50,104 nucleotides of DNA from contig JAGVLG010000062.1 of the NCBI GenBank assembly GCA_020054325.1, forward strand, positions 1 to 50,104, read 5' to 3'. A model generated the notes under the pieces. The model ran no database searches, was not told the DNA's origin, and saw only the letters and a program-made list of their open reading frames with translations. Each line of letters starts with the position of its first letter. The first letter of the stretch is position 1. Origin of the DNA: Gammaproteobacteria bacterium (GTDB lineage Bacteria > Pseudomonadota > Gammaproteobacteria > UBA6186 > Azoamicaceae). This document shows positions 8,370-17,413 of the stretch, in pieces. A program made the position numbers and the translations under genes.

Positions 8370-8854
8370 ATTGGCGATTCCTCAAAACACTCAATTAAAG
8401 TTGCTGAAGCCAACATCGTAAATATAACTACAAAACCGAATAAATAACTTGCAACATTTGCCGTTACTGTCGCAAAACTACCAAACTTAACCAATGCCAC
8501 CATGATTGCAACTAAAAATATATCTAGCATTGACCAGCGCCCGATTATGTCAATTAACACCAATAATGCGGTACGGGCATTTTTTGCAACATTAAAATAT
8601 GTAGTAACAATTATAAAAAACAATGCTATTAGTTTAAAAATTGGAATTATTACACTGGCCATAAATACTATACTTGCTGTAATCCACATACCACTGTCGT
8701 AAATAGATTGAATTCCATCCCAGATTGTCGCTTCTTTATATACCCCAACGTACTTCATAGTCATAAACGGATATAAATTTGCTGGTATGTATAAAAATAT
8801 AGCGGCGACAGTAAAGGCTAGTGCGCGTAAAAGATAATGTTGGACTTGGGTCAT
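8357..8854 (-). CDS. PqiA-domain membrane protein (half-size)
   Basis: 165 residues with about four membrane segments. It carries the PqiA-type motifs ANLYPFM in the first helix and WSMLDIFLVAIMVALV in the third. Full-length PqiA is two tandem copies of this unit with cysteine motifs; this protein is one copy without them. It probably forms the inner-membrane base for the MCE protein encoded downstream in the same operon. The start codon sits at the left edge of the DnaA-box region. Confidence 0.8.
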   Translation of the reverse strand: MTQVQHYLLRALAFTVAAIFLYIPANLYPFMTMKYVGVYKEATIWDGIQSIYDSGMWITASIVFMASVIIPIFKLIALFFIIVTTYFNVAKNARTALLVLIDIIGRWSMLDIFLVAIMVALVKFGSFATVTANVASYLFGFVVIFTMLASATLIECFEESPICEI

Positions 8855-9455
8855 AATTATTATGCCGATTTTTATATATTATTCTGTTATTTATAGCACA
8901 ATAATACCAGGCTCTCACTTACTCTAGGTTTATTCACAAAGTTATCCACAGCTTAATACTCCACTCTTAATTGCTGGTTAGCGAACTATACCCTAATAGC
9001 TTTGGTATGTGCGGTATAACTTACATATAGCGAAAATTTGTAAAGCAAACTTATACACAAAATTTCAAGACTTTAGACAACAGACTATTTTCTAATTAAT
9101 TTGTAAGATACTTGCCATCATAAAACTCGCTCTACTACAAAAAGTATAATTAAATCAAGTGGTTAATTAAGTGCCATGCAGCTTAAGCTTGAGTTCTTGC
9201 TGGTGCTTAATAACAAGTTCTGCACAAAAATAAGATATTTATTCACATAGTTATCCACAAGTTGGAAGCGCAACACTTCTTGGCTAAGTTACAAAATTCG
9301 ACCAATATTAAATATCTAGTTTGTAAGCACCGTAATACGTAGTTTTAAGTTATCCACAGGCAAAGTTGTTTAAATTACTACTGAGCAAAAATAAAAAATT
9401 AGCTCAATGAAAATAATTCAGGTATCATATCTCGAATTAAAGTTGCTCTTGGATA
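8855..9455. other. Candidate replication origin (oriC) with DnaA boxes
   Basis: A ~600-bp AT-rich gap with no convincing ORF. Six DnaA boxes all face the same way: TTATTCACA 8930-8938 and 9239-9247, TTATCCACA 8942-8950, 9251-9259 and 9350-9358, TTATACACA 9051-9059. Two form identical pairs, TTATTCACA then 3 bp then TTATCCACA. A perfect IHF consensus (AATCAA-N4-TTA) lies at 9153-9165, between the box groups and amid TAATTA-rich, easily melted sequence. Genes to the left read leftward and priA reads rightward, as expected around an origin. No dnaA is in the window, so a DnaA-titration locus is the main alternative. Confidence 0.65.
9153..9165 (+). promoter_or_regulatory. IHF-binding consensus inside the DnaA-box cluster
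   Basis: The sequence matches WATCAANNNNTTR at every defined position. It lies between the 8930-9059 and 9239-9358 DnaA-box groups and is flanked by TTAATTA-type repeats. In E. coli oriC an IHF site also lies between DnaA boxes and bends the DNA for unwinding. Confidence 0.5.
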
Positions 9456-9953
9456 ATGATCATGATGGAACATAAATCTCAGCTATTTTTTGAAATAGCA
9501 CCTCAGGAAGAAAACTTACAACCAGCTTTAGTAACTTTTGATGATGAGTCAGTAGATGAAAATGGTGAAAAAGTTTTAAAAGTACGCCTTGATAAGTGGC
9601 TTTGGGCTGCAAGGTTTTTTAAAACTCGCCCATTAGCACGGGCTGCAATTGAACTAGGAAAAATTTTATATAATGGCCAAAAGACCACACCCAGTAAAGA
9701 GATTGAGCTTGGGGCGATGATAACTTTAAAGCAAGGTCGGAATCGCAAAGTGGTTAGCATCCGTGGATTGTCTACTCGACGTCGTAACCTGGAAGAAGGC
9801 AGTGCCTTGTATGAAGAAATTGAGAGTGTATACACTGATTTCTTTGATGAGACAGAAGAAAACGTTAAAAGCAAACGCCCAGTACGCTTTTTGCGGCGGA
9901 ACATGCATCATGATACCACTAATCAATTTAAAAACCATGAAGCCAAGGAATAG
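9456..9953 (+). CDS. hslR: Heat-shock protein 15 (S4-domain ribosome rescue factor)
   Basis: 165 residues. The S4 RNA-binding domain starts near residue 45 with VRLDKWLWAARFFKTRPLA and ends with the GRNRKVVSIRGLS strand, the Hsp15 pattern. Hsp15 binds 50S subunits that still carry peptidyl-tRNA after premature dissociation. The ~40-residue acidic N-terminal extension is unusual compared with E. coli HslR. Starts at ATG 9456, 9462 and 9465 are all in frame with no strong SD to decide. The first 5' bases overlap the right edge of the DnaA-box region. Confidence 0.85.
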   Translation: MIMMEHKSQLFFEIAPQEENLQPALVTFDDESVDENGEKVLKVRLDKWLWAARFFKTRPLARAAIELGKILYNGQKTTPSKEIELGAMITLKQGRNRKVVSIRGLSTRRRNLEEGSALYEEIESVYTDFFDETEENVKSKRPVRFLRRNMHHDTTNQFKNHEAKE

Positions 9954-9966
9954 TAAGTTGCGCAGC

Positions 9967-9995
9967 TTTACTTTTTGGATTGACTATGGTATGAT
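9967..9995 (+). promoter_or_regulatory. Sigma-70-type promoter
   Basis: TTTACT (9967-9972) and TATGAT (9990-9995) are separated by exactly 17 bp, and transcription would begin about 25 bp before the ATG at 10027. It likely drives the small coiled-coil gene and priA. Confidence 0.55.
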
Positions 9996-10026
9996 GCCGA
10001 AACAGTAAAACAGAGAGATGTTGTAA

Positions 10027-10317
10027 ATGCGTTTATTTTCCAAAGTGAAGCAAATTCTTAAAGGTTTACAATTTAAAACTCCTTCAAAAAAAGAAGTCGG
10101 TGCTGACTTGAACTCTTACAAGCAAATGTTACAACAAGCACATGAAAGAATTGCGCGCATGGAACGAAATTACCTAGTATTATTAAAACGAGTCCTGGAA
10201 ATGGATGGAGTGCAATTAATCGTTAATTCACGGTCGCGGTCTATGACCCAAACAGTTATGCAAACTAATAACGATGACAATAAGGGCTTAAATGAAATCA
10301 AGCCCACCATCCACTAA
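10027..10317 (+). CDS. Small hypothetical coiled-coil protein upstream of priA
   Basis: 96 residues, not recognised. A basic N-terminus (KVKQILKGLQFKTPSKKE) leads into a heptad-like helix (about 30-60), then a polar tail; no signal peptide or membrane segment. It has its own sigma-70-like promoter, and its last 26 bp overlap the start of priA, so the two are co-expressed. A DNA- or nucleoid-related role could be guessed from charge and context, but nothing in the sequence proves it. Confidence 0.65.
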   Translation: MRLFSKVKQILKGLQFKTPSKKEVGADLNSYKQMLQQAHERIARMERNYLVLLKRVLEMDGVQLIVNSRSRSMTQTVMQTNNDDNKGLNEIKPTIH

Positions 10318-12301
10318 TGTTATTGTTAGCGTTGCGGTTCCCAGCCCATTACGACGCGCCTTTGATTATTTAGTTCCACAAGATATAAATTTTGTTCCAG
10401 TCATTGGCGCGCGAGTTGTTGTTCCATTCGGAAGACAAACACTCATCGGTATAATTTTGGATCTAAAAAATTCCTCAACTTTAGCAATTGAAAAATTAAA
10501 GCCAATAACACAAATTTTAGATCAACAGCCTTTATTCTCAACATCTTTACTAGAATTATTGCACTGGGCAAGTAACTATTATCAATATCCTATCGGTATG
10601 TTATTTGATGCCGCATTACCCGGCTGGTTACGTAAACAACAAAGTTTAGAAATTCCTGCAACTACAATCCCGAAAACTATAATTACTGCTAATTCATTTG
10701 AATTAAATAACGCACAGCAAACAGCAATTGCTGCCGTACAGAGCAGTTTTGGGACGTTTAAAACTTTTTTACTAGATGGAGTAACAGGAAGCGGTAAAAC
10801 TGAAGTATATATGCAGCTAATCGCAGCGGCATTACAACAACAAAAGCAAGTCTTAATGCTAATTCCAGAAATTAATTTAACCCCACAAACACTACAACGC
10901 TTTGAAGAGCGCTTTAAAACACCAATTGCTGTATTACACTCACAAATAAGCGAAAAAAAGCGTGCGATGGCCTGGCTACAAGCAAAAGCCGGTGTAGCAC
11001 CAATAATTTTGGGCACTAGGTTAGCAGCTTTTACTCCTTTGCTAAATCCCGGATTATTCATTATTGATGAAGAGCATGATTTGTCTTTTAAGCAACAAGA
11101 TCATTTCCGTTATTCTGCAAGAGATTTGTTATTGAAACGAGCTCAACTAGAACACTGTCCTGTAGTGTTAGGTACTGCGACCCCATCCTTAGAAACATGG
11201 CAAAATGTAAATGCACAAAAATACCAGCACTTAATATTACCTGAAAGAGCAGGCAAAGCTGTAAAGCCTGAAATAGAAATAATTGACGTGCGTCACAAGC
11301 AATTACAGGCCGGAATCTCTAATAATTTACTGGCACAAATTAAACAACATTTGGATAATAAAGGACAAGTACTGTTATTTTTAAATCGGCGTGGTTACGC
11401 ACCTGTATTAATGTGTTTCAATTGTGGCTGGCATCAAAGCTGTAAACGTTGCGATAGCAATATGATTTTTCACTACAACAGCAAGATATTACGTTGCCAT
11501 CATTGCGAAGCAAAAACTTATATTCCTGATGTATGTCCGGAATGTAAGGATCCTGGCCTAAACACTGTTGGATTGGGAACACAACAAATTGAAGCCAGTT
11601 TAAAGATGCATTTTCCAAATGCTAATATTGCTAGAGTGGATCGAGATTCGATTAATAATAAAAAGCAGTTACAAGAAATGCTTGATAAAGTACATGATCA
11701 AACAACTAATATTTTAATCGGCACACAAATGCTAGCCAAAGGGCATCATTTCCCAAATTTATCTTTAGTAGCTATTGTAGATATAGACAGCGCGTTATTT
11801 AGCGCTGATTTTCGTGCTACAGAACGTGTAGGACAATTGATTACACAGGTAGCAGGCCGTGCCGGTCGTGGCACTAAATTAGGTAAAGTAGTATTACAGA
11901 CAACCCACCCAGATAATCCATTGCTAACAACACTAATACATAAAGGCTATCATGAATTTTTGAGGTTACTGCTGGAGGAAAGAAAATTCACTAATCTACC
12001 GCCATTCAGTTATCAAGTGTTATTTCGAGCCGAAACTAAACAACCCAGTAAAGCCAATCAATTTTTACAATTTATTAAAGAATTATTAATACAACATCAG
12101 CCTAAAGTTTCTTGTTTGGGTCCAATTGCGGCTCCAATGGAAAAACGTCAAGGCTTTTATCGGGCACAATTGTTATTGCAAGCCGCACAGCGCAAGACTT
12201 TACAAGAATTATTAGCAATAATTACTCCCAAGATAGAGGAGCAGAAAGTAGCAAAAAGTGTACGTTGGAACATAGATGTTGATCCGTTAGATATGTATTA
12301 A
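10292..12301 (+). CDS. priA: Primosomal protein N' (replication restart helicase)
   Basis: 669 residues. The 3'-DNA-binding N-terminal domain opens with SVAVPSPLRRAFDYLVP. The helicase core has Walker A GVTGSGKTEVY (Gly163) and a DEEH box (IIDEEHD). A zinc module has paired CxxC cysteines (CFNCGWHQSCKRCDS, CHHCEAK, CPECKD), followed by motifs V/VI (LIGTQMLAKGHHFP, QVAGRAGRG). PriA reloads the replisome at stalled forks. The start overlaps the upstream small gene. Confidence 0.97.
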   Translation: MKSSPPSTNVIVSVAVPSPLRRAFDYLVPQDINFVPVIGARVVVPFGRQTLIGIILDLKNSSTLAIEKLKPITQILDQQPLFSTSLLELLHWASNYYQYPIGMLFDAALPGWLRKQQSLEIPATTIPKTIITANSFELNNAQQTAIAAVQSSFGTFKTFLLDGVTGSGKTEVYMQLIAAALQQQKQVLMLIPEINLTPQTLQRFEERFKTPIAVLHSQISEKKRAMAWLQAKAGVAPIILGTRLAAFTPLLNPGLFIIDEEHDLSFKQQDHFRYSARDLLLKRAQLEHCPVVLGTATPSLETWQNVNAQKYQHLILPERAGKAVKPEIEIIDVRHKQLQAGISNNLLAQIKQHLDNKGQVLLFLNRRGYAPVLMCFNCGWHQSCKRCDSNMIFHYNSKILRCHHCEAKTYIPDVCPECKDPGLNTVGLGTQQIEASLKMHFPNANIARVDRDSINNKKQLQEMLDKVHDQTTNILIGTQMLAKGHHFPNLSLVAIVDIDSALFSADFRATERVGQLITQVAGRAGRGTKLGKVVLQTTHPDNPLLTTLIHKGYHEFLRLLLEERKFTNLPPFSYQVLFRAETKQPSKANQFLQFIKELLIQHQPKVSCLGPIAAPMEKRQGFYRAQLLLQAAQRKTLQELLAIITPKIEEQKVAKSVRWNIDVDPLDMY

Positions 12302-12319
12302 TTAATACAATTCTTTATG

Positions 12320-13327
12320 CTATATAGCTCGTTTAATCATAAACTTGACATCATCGCAAGCATTTATATAATTAATTGTTATGTGTGGATGCGCATTCTT
12401 AAAAACACGAAAAATCTCATCTATAAACCCCTGCCCCACAAAATCGATTTTCTTAAAATCCAATGTCACAACATTAAATTTCTCCAGTCCTAACAATATT
12501 CTCTTAGCCTGTGATCTAGACACAAGCATTTCTTCATTATATTTTGTTAATTCAACCAAAATATCTGTACAATCAAATGCATAATCATCACTTTGATACT
12601 TTGCAAAAATATTTACAATATCAATACAACTTTCAGTATTCAGCACTAAACGTACTTCTGTACCTATAGTTACATCACTTTTAGTAAACATCCAATCTTC
12701 TTGTATATTATCTCTTGTAAAACTAAAACCATTCGCTTGTAATGAAAAATAATCAAACATTCTCGATGTAAAGAATAAACCTTGTCCTGAATGTCTACTT
12801 GGATCCGTAGTAAATTTTCCCTTGGTTAAATGTATAATACCCTCTCGTAGATCTGAAATCCTTAAATAATCACAAATTTTTTTAAACGCTCCAACTCCAA
12901 AATCTTTAATAATAATTATCAAATATGGTGCTTCAAATCTTGTTGTCACTTCTAATTTAACACTCTCTGAATGATCGATAGCATTATTAATCATTTCAGT
13001 TACGCCAAAAGAACAAATTTTATATAAATTTGGCTTTAACCTTTTAAAAATATCGGCAAATTCTTCATAGAATATTCTATCTTCTGATAATTCGGGATCA
13101 ATTTTGTAATTTTTACGCATAGAAAAATCACTAGCAATAAAGTATTGAGCAGCTCGGGTATTGCCAGATTTTGTTATTTTACCCTGCTTGACCAAAGCAT
13201 TAATGTGTCTATGCACGGTGGTCGAAGTTACTTTGAAATGCTGCATCGTTGTTGCAACCAAATCAGTTGGATGCTTTGGGGTAACATTCAAGATAAACTT
13301 TTGAATTTCCTTGCTTCGATTTAGCAT
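12320..13327 (-). CDS. HTH–HATPase–DUF4325 regulator
   Basis: 335 residues with three parts. An N-terminal winged-helix DNA-binding region (about 5-60) includes KVTSTTVHRHINALVKQGKI. A GHKL ATPase domain follows: N box TEMINNAIDHS (110-120), G1 DFGVG (142-146), G2 GQGLFF (181-186). A STAS-like DUF4325 domain (about 260-335) has VSRSQAKRILLGLEKF and FKKIDFVGQGFIDEIFRVF. The ATPase lacks a dimerisation/phospho-acceptor His domain and looks like an anti-sigma-type kinase. A fused ATPase plus STAS partner suggests an internal switch controlling DNA binding (inference). It reads against priA with an 18-bp gap. Confidence 0.85.
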   Translation of the reverse strand: MLNRSKEIQKFILNVTPKHPTDLVATTMQHFKVTSTTVHRHINALVKQGKITKSGNTRAAQYFIASDFSMRKNYKIDPELSEDRIFYEEFADIFKRLKPNLYKICSFGVTEMINNAIDHSESVKLEVTTRFEAPYLIIIIKDFGVGAFKKICDYLRISDLREGIIHLTKGKFTTDPSRHSGQGLFFTSRMFDYFSLQANGFSFTRDNIQEDWMFTKSDVTIGTEVRLVLNTESCIDIVNIFAKYQSDDYAFDCTDILVELTKYNEEMLVSRSQAKRILLGLEKFNVVTLDFKKIDFVGQGFIDEIFRVFKNAHPHITINYINACDDVKFMIKRAI

Positions 13328-13348
13328 AATTTTTTGCCTACCAGTTAT

Positions 13349-13403
13349 AGTTATAATGCCTATTATAACTAGTATAAAAATCTATTTCAACTAGTTATAA
13401 TAG
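13349..13403 (-). promoter_or_regulatory. Promoter and three-site palindromic operator of the DUF4325 regulator
   Basis: A perfect 14-bp inverted repeat (13360-13373 and 13390-13403, arm CTATTATAACTAGT) surrounds a near-consensus reverse-strand promoter: TTGAAA at 13385-13390, 17-bp spacer, TATAAT at 13362-13367. A third half-site, AGTTATAAT (13349-13357), lies over the predicted transcription start and forms a second palindrome with the left arm. This is the layout of an autorepressor operator for the HTH protein that starts at 13327. Confidence 0.65.
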
Positions 13404-13479
13404 CATTGTCTGCTTATTCCTAGGCTTGCGTGTATATGTTAAACTTACGCTAAGCAAATAATTGAAAAACAGCCTATTT

Positions 13480-14154
13480 ATGGATAACAATATAAACCGA
13501 CATTACCTTAGAGTAGGCGCTACTAAAAAGCGCCATAAATCTGGGGGCAGAAAATTTGATGACTTAAAAAACATGATTCCAAGCATTCCGAACTGGGGTT
13601 CTTTTACCCTCGGTTTATTCATAGGGATTATTTTAACTTCGGTGGTATTCTTCTATTTTTCAACTTCAGACATAACTTTAAAAATCCCGGCAAAAGCTAG
13701 CGGTCACCAGTCTGCCGTACCGGCGCAAAAAACAGTTAATCCAGCTCTAAAAAGTGGCAAGTCAAAACACCTGCAAACAGATACGAATATTGCTACAAAA
13801 CAAATCCCAGAGCCTCGTTTTGATTTTTATACTGAATTAACTAAAAATAGTAATGAAACTAACACTCAAAAACCTAGCAAGCCTGCGATCTTAGACTTGA
13901 AATCTGCCCCTATGCCCATACATAAGTATCTAGTGCAAGCTGGATCATTTAAAAATCGTGATGATGCTGATGCACTCAAAGCCAAGCTAACCTTAAACGG
14001 TTTGGACGCAAAAATCCAAATTGCGCAGTTAGGTGGTGAATTATGGCATCGTGTAGTTGTTGGCCCCTATAAAAATGAAGCCCTTGCTGTAGAGCAAAAA
14101 CATTTACTAAGTGCCTTAGATCTAAATGATGCAGTAATACTAAAAAGTAACTAA
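13480..14154 (+). CDS. ftsN: SPOR-domain membrane protein, FtsN-like
   Basis: About 224 residues from ATG 13480 (TTG 13462 would add six). A basic cytoplasmic segment (TKKRHKSGGRK) precedes one membrane helix (about 40-60), a long polar Pro/Lys/Thr-rich periplasmic linker, and a C-terminal SPOR domain (HKYLVQAGSFKNRDDADALK through WHRVVVGPY). SPOR domains bind denuded septal peptidoglycan. The protein lies just before hslVU, as ftsN does in E. coli, which supports the division-protein call. No strong SD is visible for either start. Confidence 0.8.
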   Translation: MDNNINRHYLRVGATKKRHKSGGRKFDDLKNMIPSIPNWGSFTLGLFIGIILTSVVFFYFSTSDITLKIPAKASGHQSAVPAQKTVNPALKSGKSKHLQTDTNIATKQIPEPRFDFYTELTKNSNETNTQKPSKPAILDLKSAPMPIHKYLVQAGSFKNRDDADALKAKLTLNGLDAKIQIAQLGGELWHRVVVGPYKNEALAVEQKHLLSALDLNDAVILKSN

Positions 14155-14172
14155 TAAGAAGGGTAATTAAAA

Positions 14173-14718
14173 TTGGATCAATATCGAGGCACAACCATAG
14201 TTTGTGTACGTCGCGGTAATAAAGTTGTAATCGGCGGTGACGGCCAAGTTTCTATGGGTAATACAATTTTAAAAGGCAATGCACGCAAAGTTCGGCGTTT
14301 ATACCAAGACAAGGTTATTGCCGGTTTTGCAGGCGGCACTGCTGATGCTTTTACTTTATTCGAACGTTTTGAAGCGAAACTGCAAACTTATCAAGGGCAT
14401 TTAACCCGTGCTGCAGTTGAACTTGCTAAAGATTGGCGAACTGATAAAATTTTACGCCGCTTAGAAGCACTATTATGTGTTGCCGATAGTAAAAATTCTT
14501 TAATAATAACTGGAAATGGCGATGTAATTGAGCCAGAGCAAGGTTTAGCAGCCATAGGATCTGGTGGCCCTTTTGCGCAAGCAGCTGCCAAAGCATTACT
14601 AGAAAACACTGAATTAGATGCTGAAGCTATTGTAACCAAAGCATTACAAATCGCAGCAGATATTTGTGTTTATACCAATCATAATAGAACCATTGAAACA
14701 CTGGAAAGCAGTATATGA
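14173..14718 (+). CDS. hslV: ATP-dependent protease peptidase subunit HslV
   Basis: 181 residues. Catalytic Thr7 begins [21 protein letters not shown] after a six-residue propeptide (MDQYRG); E. coli HslV has only the initiator Met. [15 protein letters not shown] and [11 protein letters not shown] are also diagnostic. Start is TTG 14173 with GAAGGG upstream; the first in-frame ATG would remove the catalytic Thr. HslV dodecamers degrade proteins fed by the HslU unfoldase. The last 4 bp overlap hslU. Confidence 0.97.
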   Translation: MDQYRGTTIVCVRRGNKVVIGGDGQVSMGNTILKGNARKVRRLYQDKVIAGFAGGTADAFTLFERFEAKLQTYQGHLTRAAVELAKDWRTDKILRRLEALLCVADSKNSLIITGNGDVIEPEQGLAAIGSGGPFAQAAAKALLENTELDAEAIVTKALQIAADICVYTNHNRTIETLESSI

Positions 14719-16052
14719 TTTCAAATAACGACTTAGATTTAATCCCACAAGAGATTGTTGCCGAATTAGATAAACATATTATTGGCCAAAAAGAAGCCAA
14801 GCGTGCCGTAGCTATAGCGTTACGAAATCGCTATCGTAGAATGCGCGTCGATGAAAAATTACGCAATGAAATTACGCCGAAAAACATTTTAATGATTGGG
14901 CCTACTGGTGTTGGTAAAACTGAAATCGCGCGTCGTTTAGCTAAGTTAGCCCGAGCGCCTTTTATAAAAATCGAAGCTACTAAATTTACTGAAGTTGGAT
15001 ACGTCGGACGCGACGTTGATTCAATCGTACGTGATTTAATTGATGTCGCTATTAAAATGACTCGCGAAGAAGCCATGGAGCTAGTAAAAGAACGCGCCAA
15101 CTTAGCTGCTGAAGAGCGGATCCTATCTGCTTTATTACCAAAAGCAAAGGTTTCCGAAGCCGAAAGTGAAGATCTAACCGCGACCCGACAATTGTTCCGT
15201 GAAAAACTACGTGAAAATGAATTAGACGATAAAGAAATTGAAATTGAAGTTTCTTATGCTGCGGTTGGAATCGAAATTATGGCTCCACCTGGCATGGAGG
15301 AAATGTCGAGTCAGTTGCAGAGTATTTTCCAAAATATTTCTAATGATCGAACCAAAATGCGGAAAATGCGGGTTAAAGAAGCCCGTAAAATTTTACGTGA
15401 AGAAGAAGCTAGCAAATTAATCAATGATGACGAAATTAAAGCTAAAGCAGTTGAGCGCGTAGAGCAAACTGGTATTGTGTTCTTAGATGAAATCGATAAG
15501 ATCACGCAACGCTCCGATCGTAATGGCGCCGATGTATCCCGCGAGGGTGTACAGCGCGACTTGTTACCATTAATTGAAGGTTGCACCGTCACTACTAAAT
15601 ACGGCATGATTCGCACTGATCATATTTTATTTATTGCATCTGGCTCATTCCATCTATCAAAACCTTCGGATCTAATTCCAGAATTACAAGGCCGTTTGCC
15701 GATACGGGTTGAACTAAAAGCATTACAACCAGAAGATTTTGTACGTATTCTTACTGAACCTGACGCTAGCTTAACTAATCAGTATATGGCATTGTTAGAG
15801 ACTGAGGGTGTAACTTTAGATTTTACGGCCGACGGTATTGAGCTTTTAGCAAATCTAGCATGGCGTATTAATGAAAAGACTGAAAACATTGGGGCGCGTC
15901 GCTTACATACTGTTATTGAACGTCTGTTAGAAGACATTTCATATAGGGCTAGTGAATTGAAAGCACAAACTGTTAGAATTGATGCTGCTTACGTTAATAA
16001 GCAAATAGGTGACCTTTGTCAGGACGATGATTTAAGTCGTTTTATACTGTAA
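14715..16052 (+). CDS. hslU: ATP-dependent unfoldase HslU
   Basis: 445 residues, the normal length. Walker A is GPTGVGKTE (62-70), the pore motif region is GYVGRD, Walker B is VFLDEID, and sensor 2 is [15 protein letters not shown]. The family I-domain occupies the middle. The very C-terminus ends FIL, matching the tail that inserts into HslV. HslU hexamers unfold substrates for the HslV peptidase. ATGA overlap with hslV implies translational coupling. Confidence 0.98.
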   Translation: MISNNDLDLIPQEIVAELDKHIIGQKEAKRAVAIALRNRYRRMRVDEKLRNEITPKNILMIGPTGVGKTEIARRLAKLARAPFIKIEATKFTEVGYVGRDVDSIVRDLIDVAIKMTREEAMELVKERANLAAEERILSALLPKAKVSEAESEDLTATRQLFREKLRENELDDKEIEIEVSYAAVGIEIMAPPGMEEMSSQLQSIFQNISNDRTKMRKMRVKEARKILREEEASKLINDDEIKAKAVERVEQTGIVFLDEIDKITQRSDRNGADVSREGVQRDLLPLIEGCTVTTKYGMIRTDHILFIASGSFHLSKPSDLIPELQGRLPIRVELKALQPEDFVRILTEPDASLTNQYMALLETEGVTLDFTADGIELLANLAWRINEKTENIGARRLHTVIERLLEDISYRASELKAQTVRIDAAYVNKQIGDLCQDDDLSRFIL

Positions 16053-16076
16053 AAAACTTATATATTAGGGATCAAT

Positions 16077-16817
16077 ATGGAACAAACTACTAATTTTGGC
16101 TTTCAGGAAGTGCCTATCGAGAAAAAAGCCAAATTAGTAGATGAAGTGTTTAGCTCTGTCGCCACTAAATACGATTTGATGAATGATCTAATGTCGCTTG
16201 GTATTCATAGGGTTTGGAAAAAAATCGCGATCCAACATTGTAATGCAAGACCAGGACAAAGAATATTAGATCTTGCTGGGGGCACAGGTGATTTAAGCTT
16301 TGCTTTAGGGCCCGAGGTGGGCAAAGAAGGCTGTGTTATCCTAGCTGATATCAATGCTGCCATGCTGCAAGCAGGGCGTAGTAAACTAATTGATAAGGGT
16401 TTATTAAAGCCAATCGAGTACGCGCAAGTAGATGCTGAAGCATTGCCATTTGCAGATAATAGTTTCGATTGCGTTATAATTGGCTTTGGGTTACGTAATG
16501 TCACTCGCAAAGATATCGCATTAGCACAAATGTTTAGAGTATTAAAACCTGGCGGTAGAGTAGTAATATTAGAATTTTCTAAGCCGCTAGAAGTACTTAA
16601 ACCCTTATATGATCTTTACTCATTCAAAATGCTGCCTTTCTTGGGTAAAATTATTGCTAATGATGCTGCTAGTTATAAGTATCTAGCAGAGTCAATTCGT
16701 ATGCACCCAGATCAAACAACTTTACAAAATATGCTTGAATCCGTTGGGTTTACCAGATGCTCTTATATTAATTTAACTGCAGGGATCTGCGCCATTCATA
16801 AAGGATTTAAAATTTGA
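16077..16817 (+). CDS. ubiE: Ubiquinone/menaquinone C-methyltransferase
   Basis: 246 residues. UbiE signature [27 protein letters not shown], split here by position, is at residues ~22-48. The SAM-binding motif is [13 protein letters not shown]; the second family signature covers [17 protein letters not shown]. The enzyme methylates the demethyl quinone ring in ubiquinone synthesis. It heads a run with ubiJ and ubiB, each overlapping the previous gene by a few bases. Confidence 0.97.
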   Translation: MEQTTNFGFQEVPIEKKAKLVDEVFSSVATKYDLMNDLMSLGIHRVWKKIAIQHCNARPGQRILDLAGGTGDLSFALGPEVGKEGCVILADINAAMLQAGRSKLIDKGLLKPIEYAQVDAEALPFADNSFDCVIIGFGLRNVTRKDIALAQMFRVLKPGGRVVILEFSKPLEVLKPLYDLYSFKMLPFLGKIIANDAASYKYLAESIRMHPDQTTLQNMLESVGFTRCSYINLTAGICAIHKGFKI

Positions 16818-17413
16818 ATATTGCCGTGCTTATTAATAATTTACTGCTTCGAGATCCACAAGCACAAAAATTTTTCAAGCAAAATGCGGGCAAATCCTTA
16901 GCTTTTGCATGTCAGGATCTCCCCTTGCTTAAATTCAAATGTATTATAAATGATAATGGTATAAGCATCCAACGTAATTCAGCAAATGAAGCTAACTGTT
17001 ATATCAACGCAAGCTTCATTAGCTTGATAAGATTATTAGTGCAACCTGATGTCAATATAACTGAGCTAGAGCTAGAAATACGCGGCGATTATGAATGCGC
17101 ACAACAATTACAGCAGCTACTCGCAAATTTGCAGATTGATTGGGAAGAAGAGCTATCCAAATATAGCGGCGACGTAGTAGCAGTACACGCAGTACAAGCA
17201 ATCAAAAGGATCCGCAATTATCAAAAAGTTAATGCAAGCGCACTTGAACAAATGGTTGCCGAATACTTACAACATGAAATGCAATTTCTCCCAACCAAAT
17301 ACGAGGTTAACGAGTTCCATCAGGAAATTGACGAGCTGCGTTTACGAGTTGACAGACTTGAAGCCAAAATAAAATACTTACGTAGTAGGAAGCAACAACA
17401 TGCAAGTTGTTAA
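16814..17413 (+). CDS. ubiJ: Ubiquinone biosynthesis accessory factor UbiJ (SCP2 domain)
   Basis: 199 residues. An SCP2-type lipid-binding domain (about 15-110) is followed by a helical C-terminal region ending in a coiled coil with [20 protein letters not shown]. UbiJ helps organise the soluble Ubi complex that handles hydrophobic intermediates. Start is TTG 16814, overlapping the ubiE stop (TTGA). Sequence conservation is low, as is usual for UbiJ, so position between ubiE and ubiB carries much of the call. Confidence 0.9.
   Translation: MNIAVLINNLLLRDPQAQKFFKQNAGKSLAFACQDLPLLKFKCIINDNGISIQRNSANEANCYINASFISLIRLLVQPDVNITELELEIRGDYECAQQLQQLLANLQIDWEEELSKYSGDVVAVHAVQAIKRIRNYQKVNASALEQMVAEYLQHEMQFLPTKYEVNEFHQEIDELRLRVDRLEAKIKYLRSRKQQHASC

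Noticed and set aside
9449-9470. Fur-box-like GATAATGATCATGAT at the hslR start
   Set aside because: Only two to three imperfect hexamers match, and it overlaps the start codon of a gene not known to be iron-regulated.
12295-12308. Palindrome GTATTAATTAATAC at the end of priA
   Set aside because: Pure A/T-rich palindrome across the stop codon with no U-tract; easily explained by composition.
14391-14639. Reverse-strand open frames opposite hslV, hslU, ubiE, rho and others
   Set aside because: They are shadows of well-identified genes in the other strand with no recognisable domains or SD sequences.
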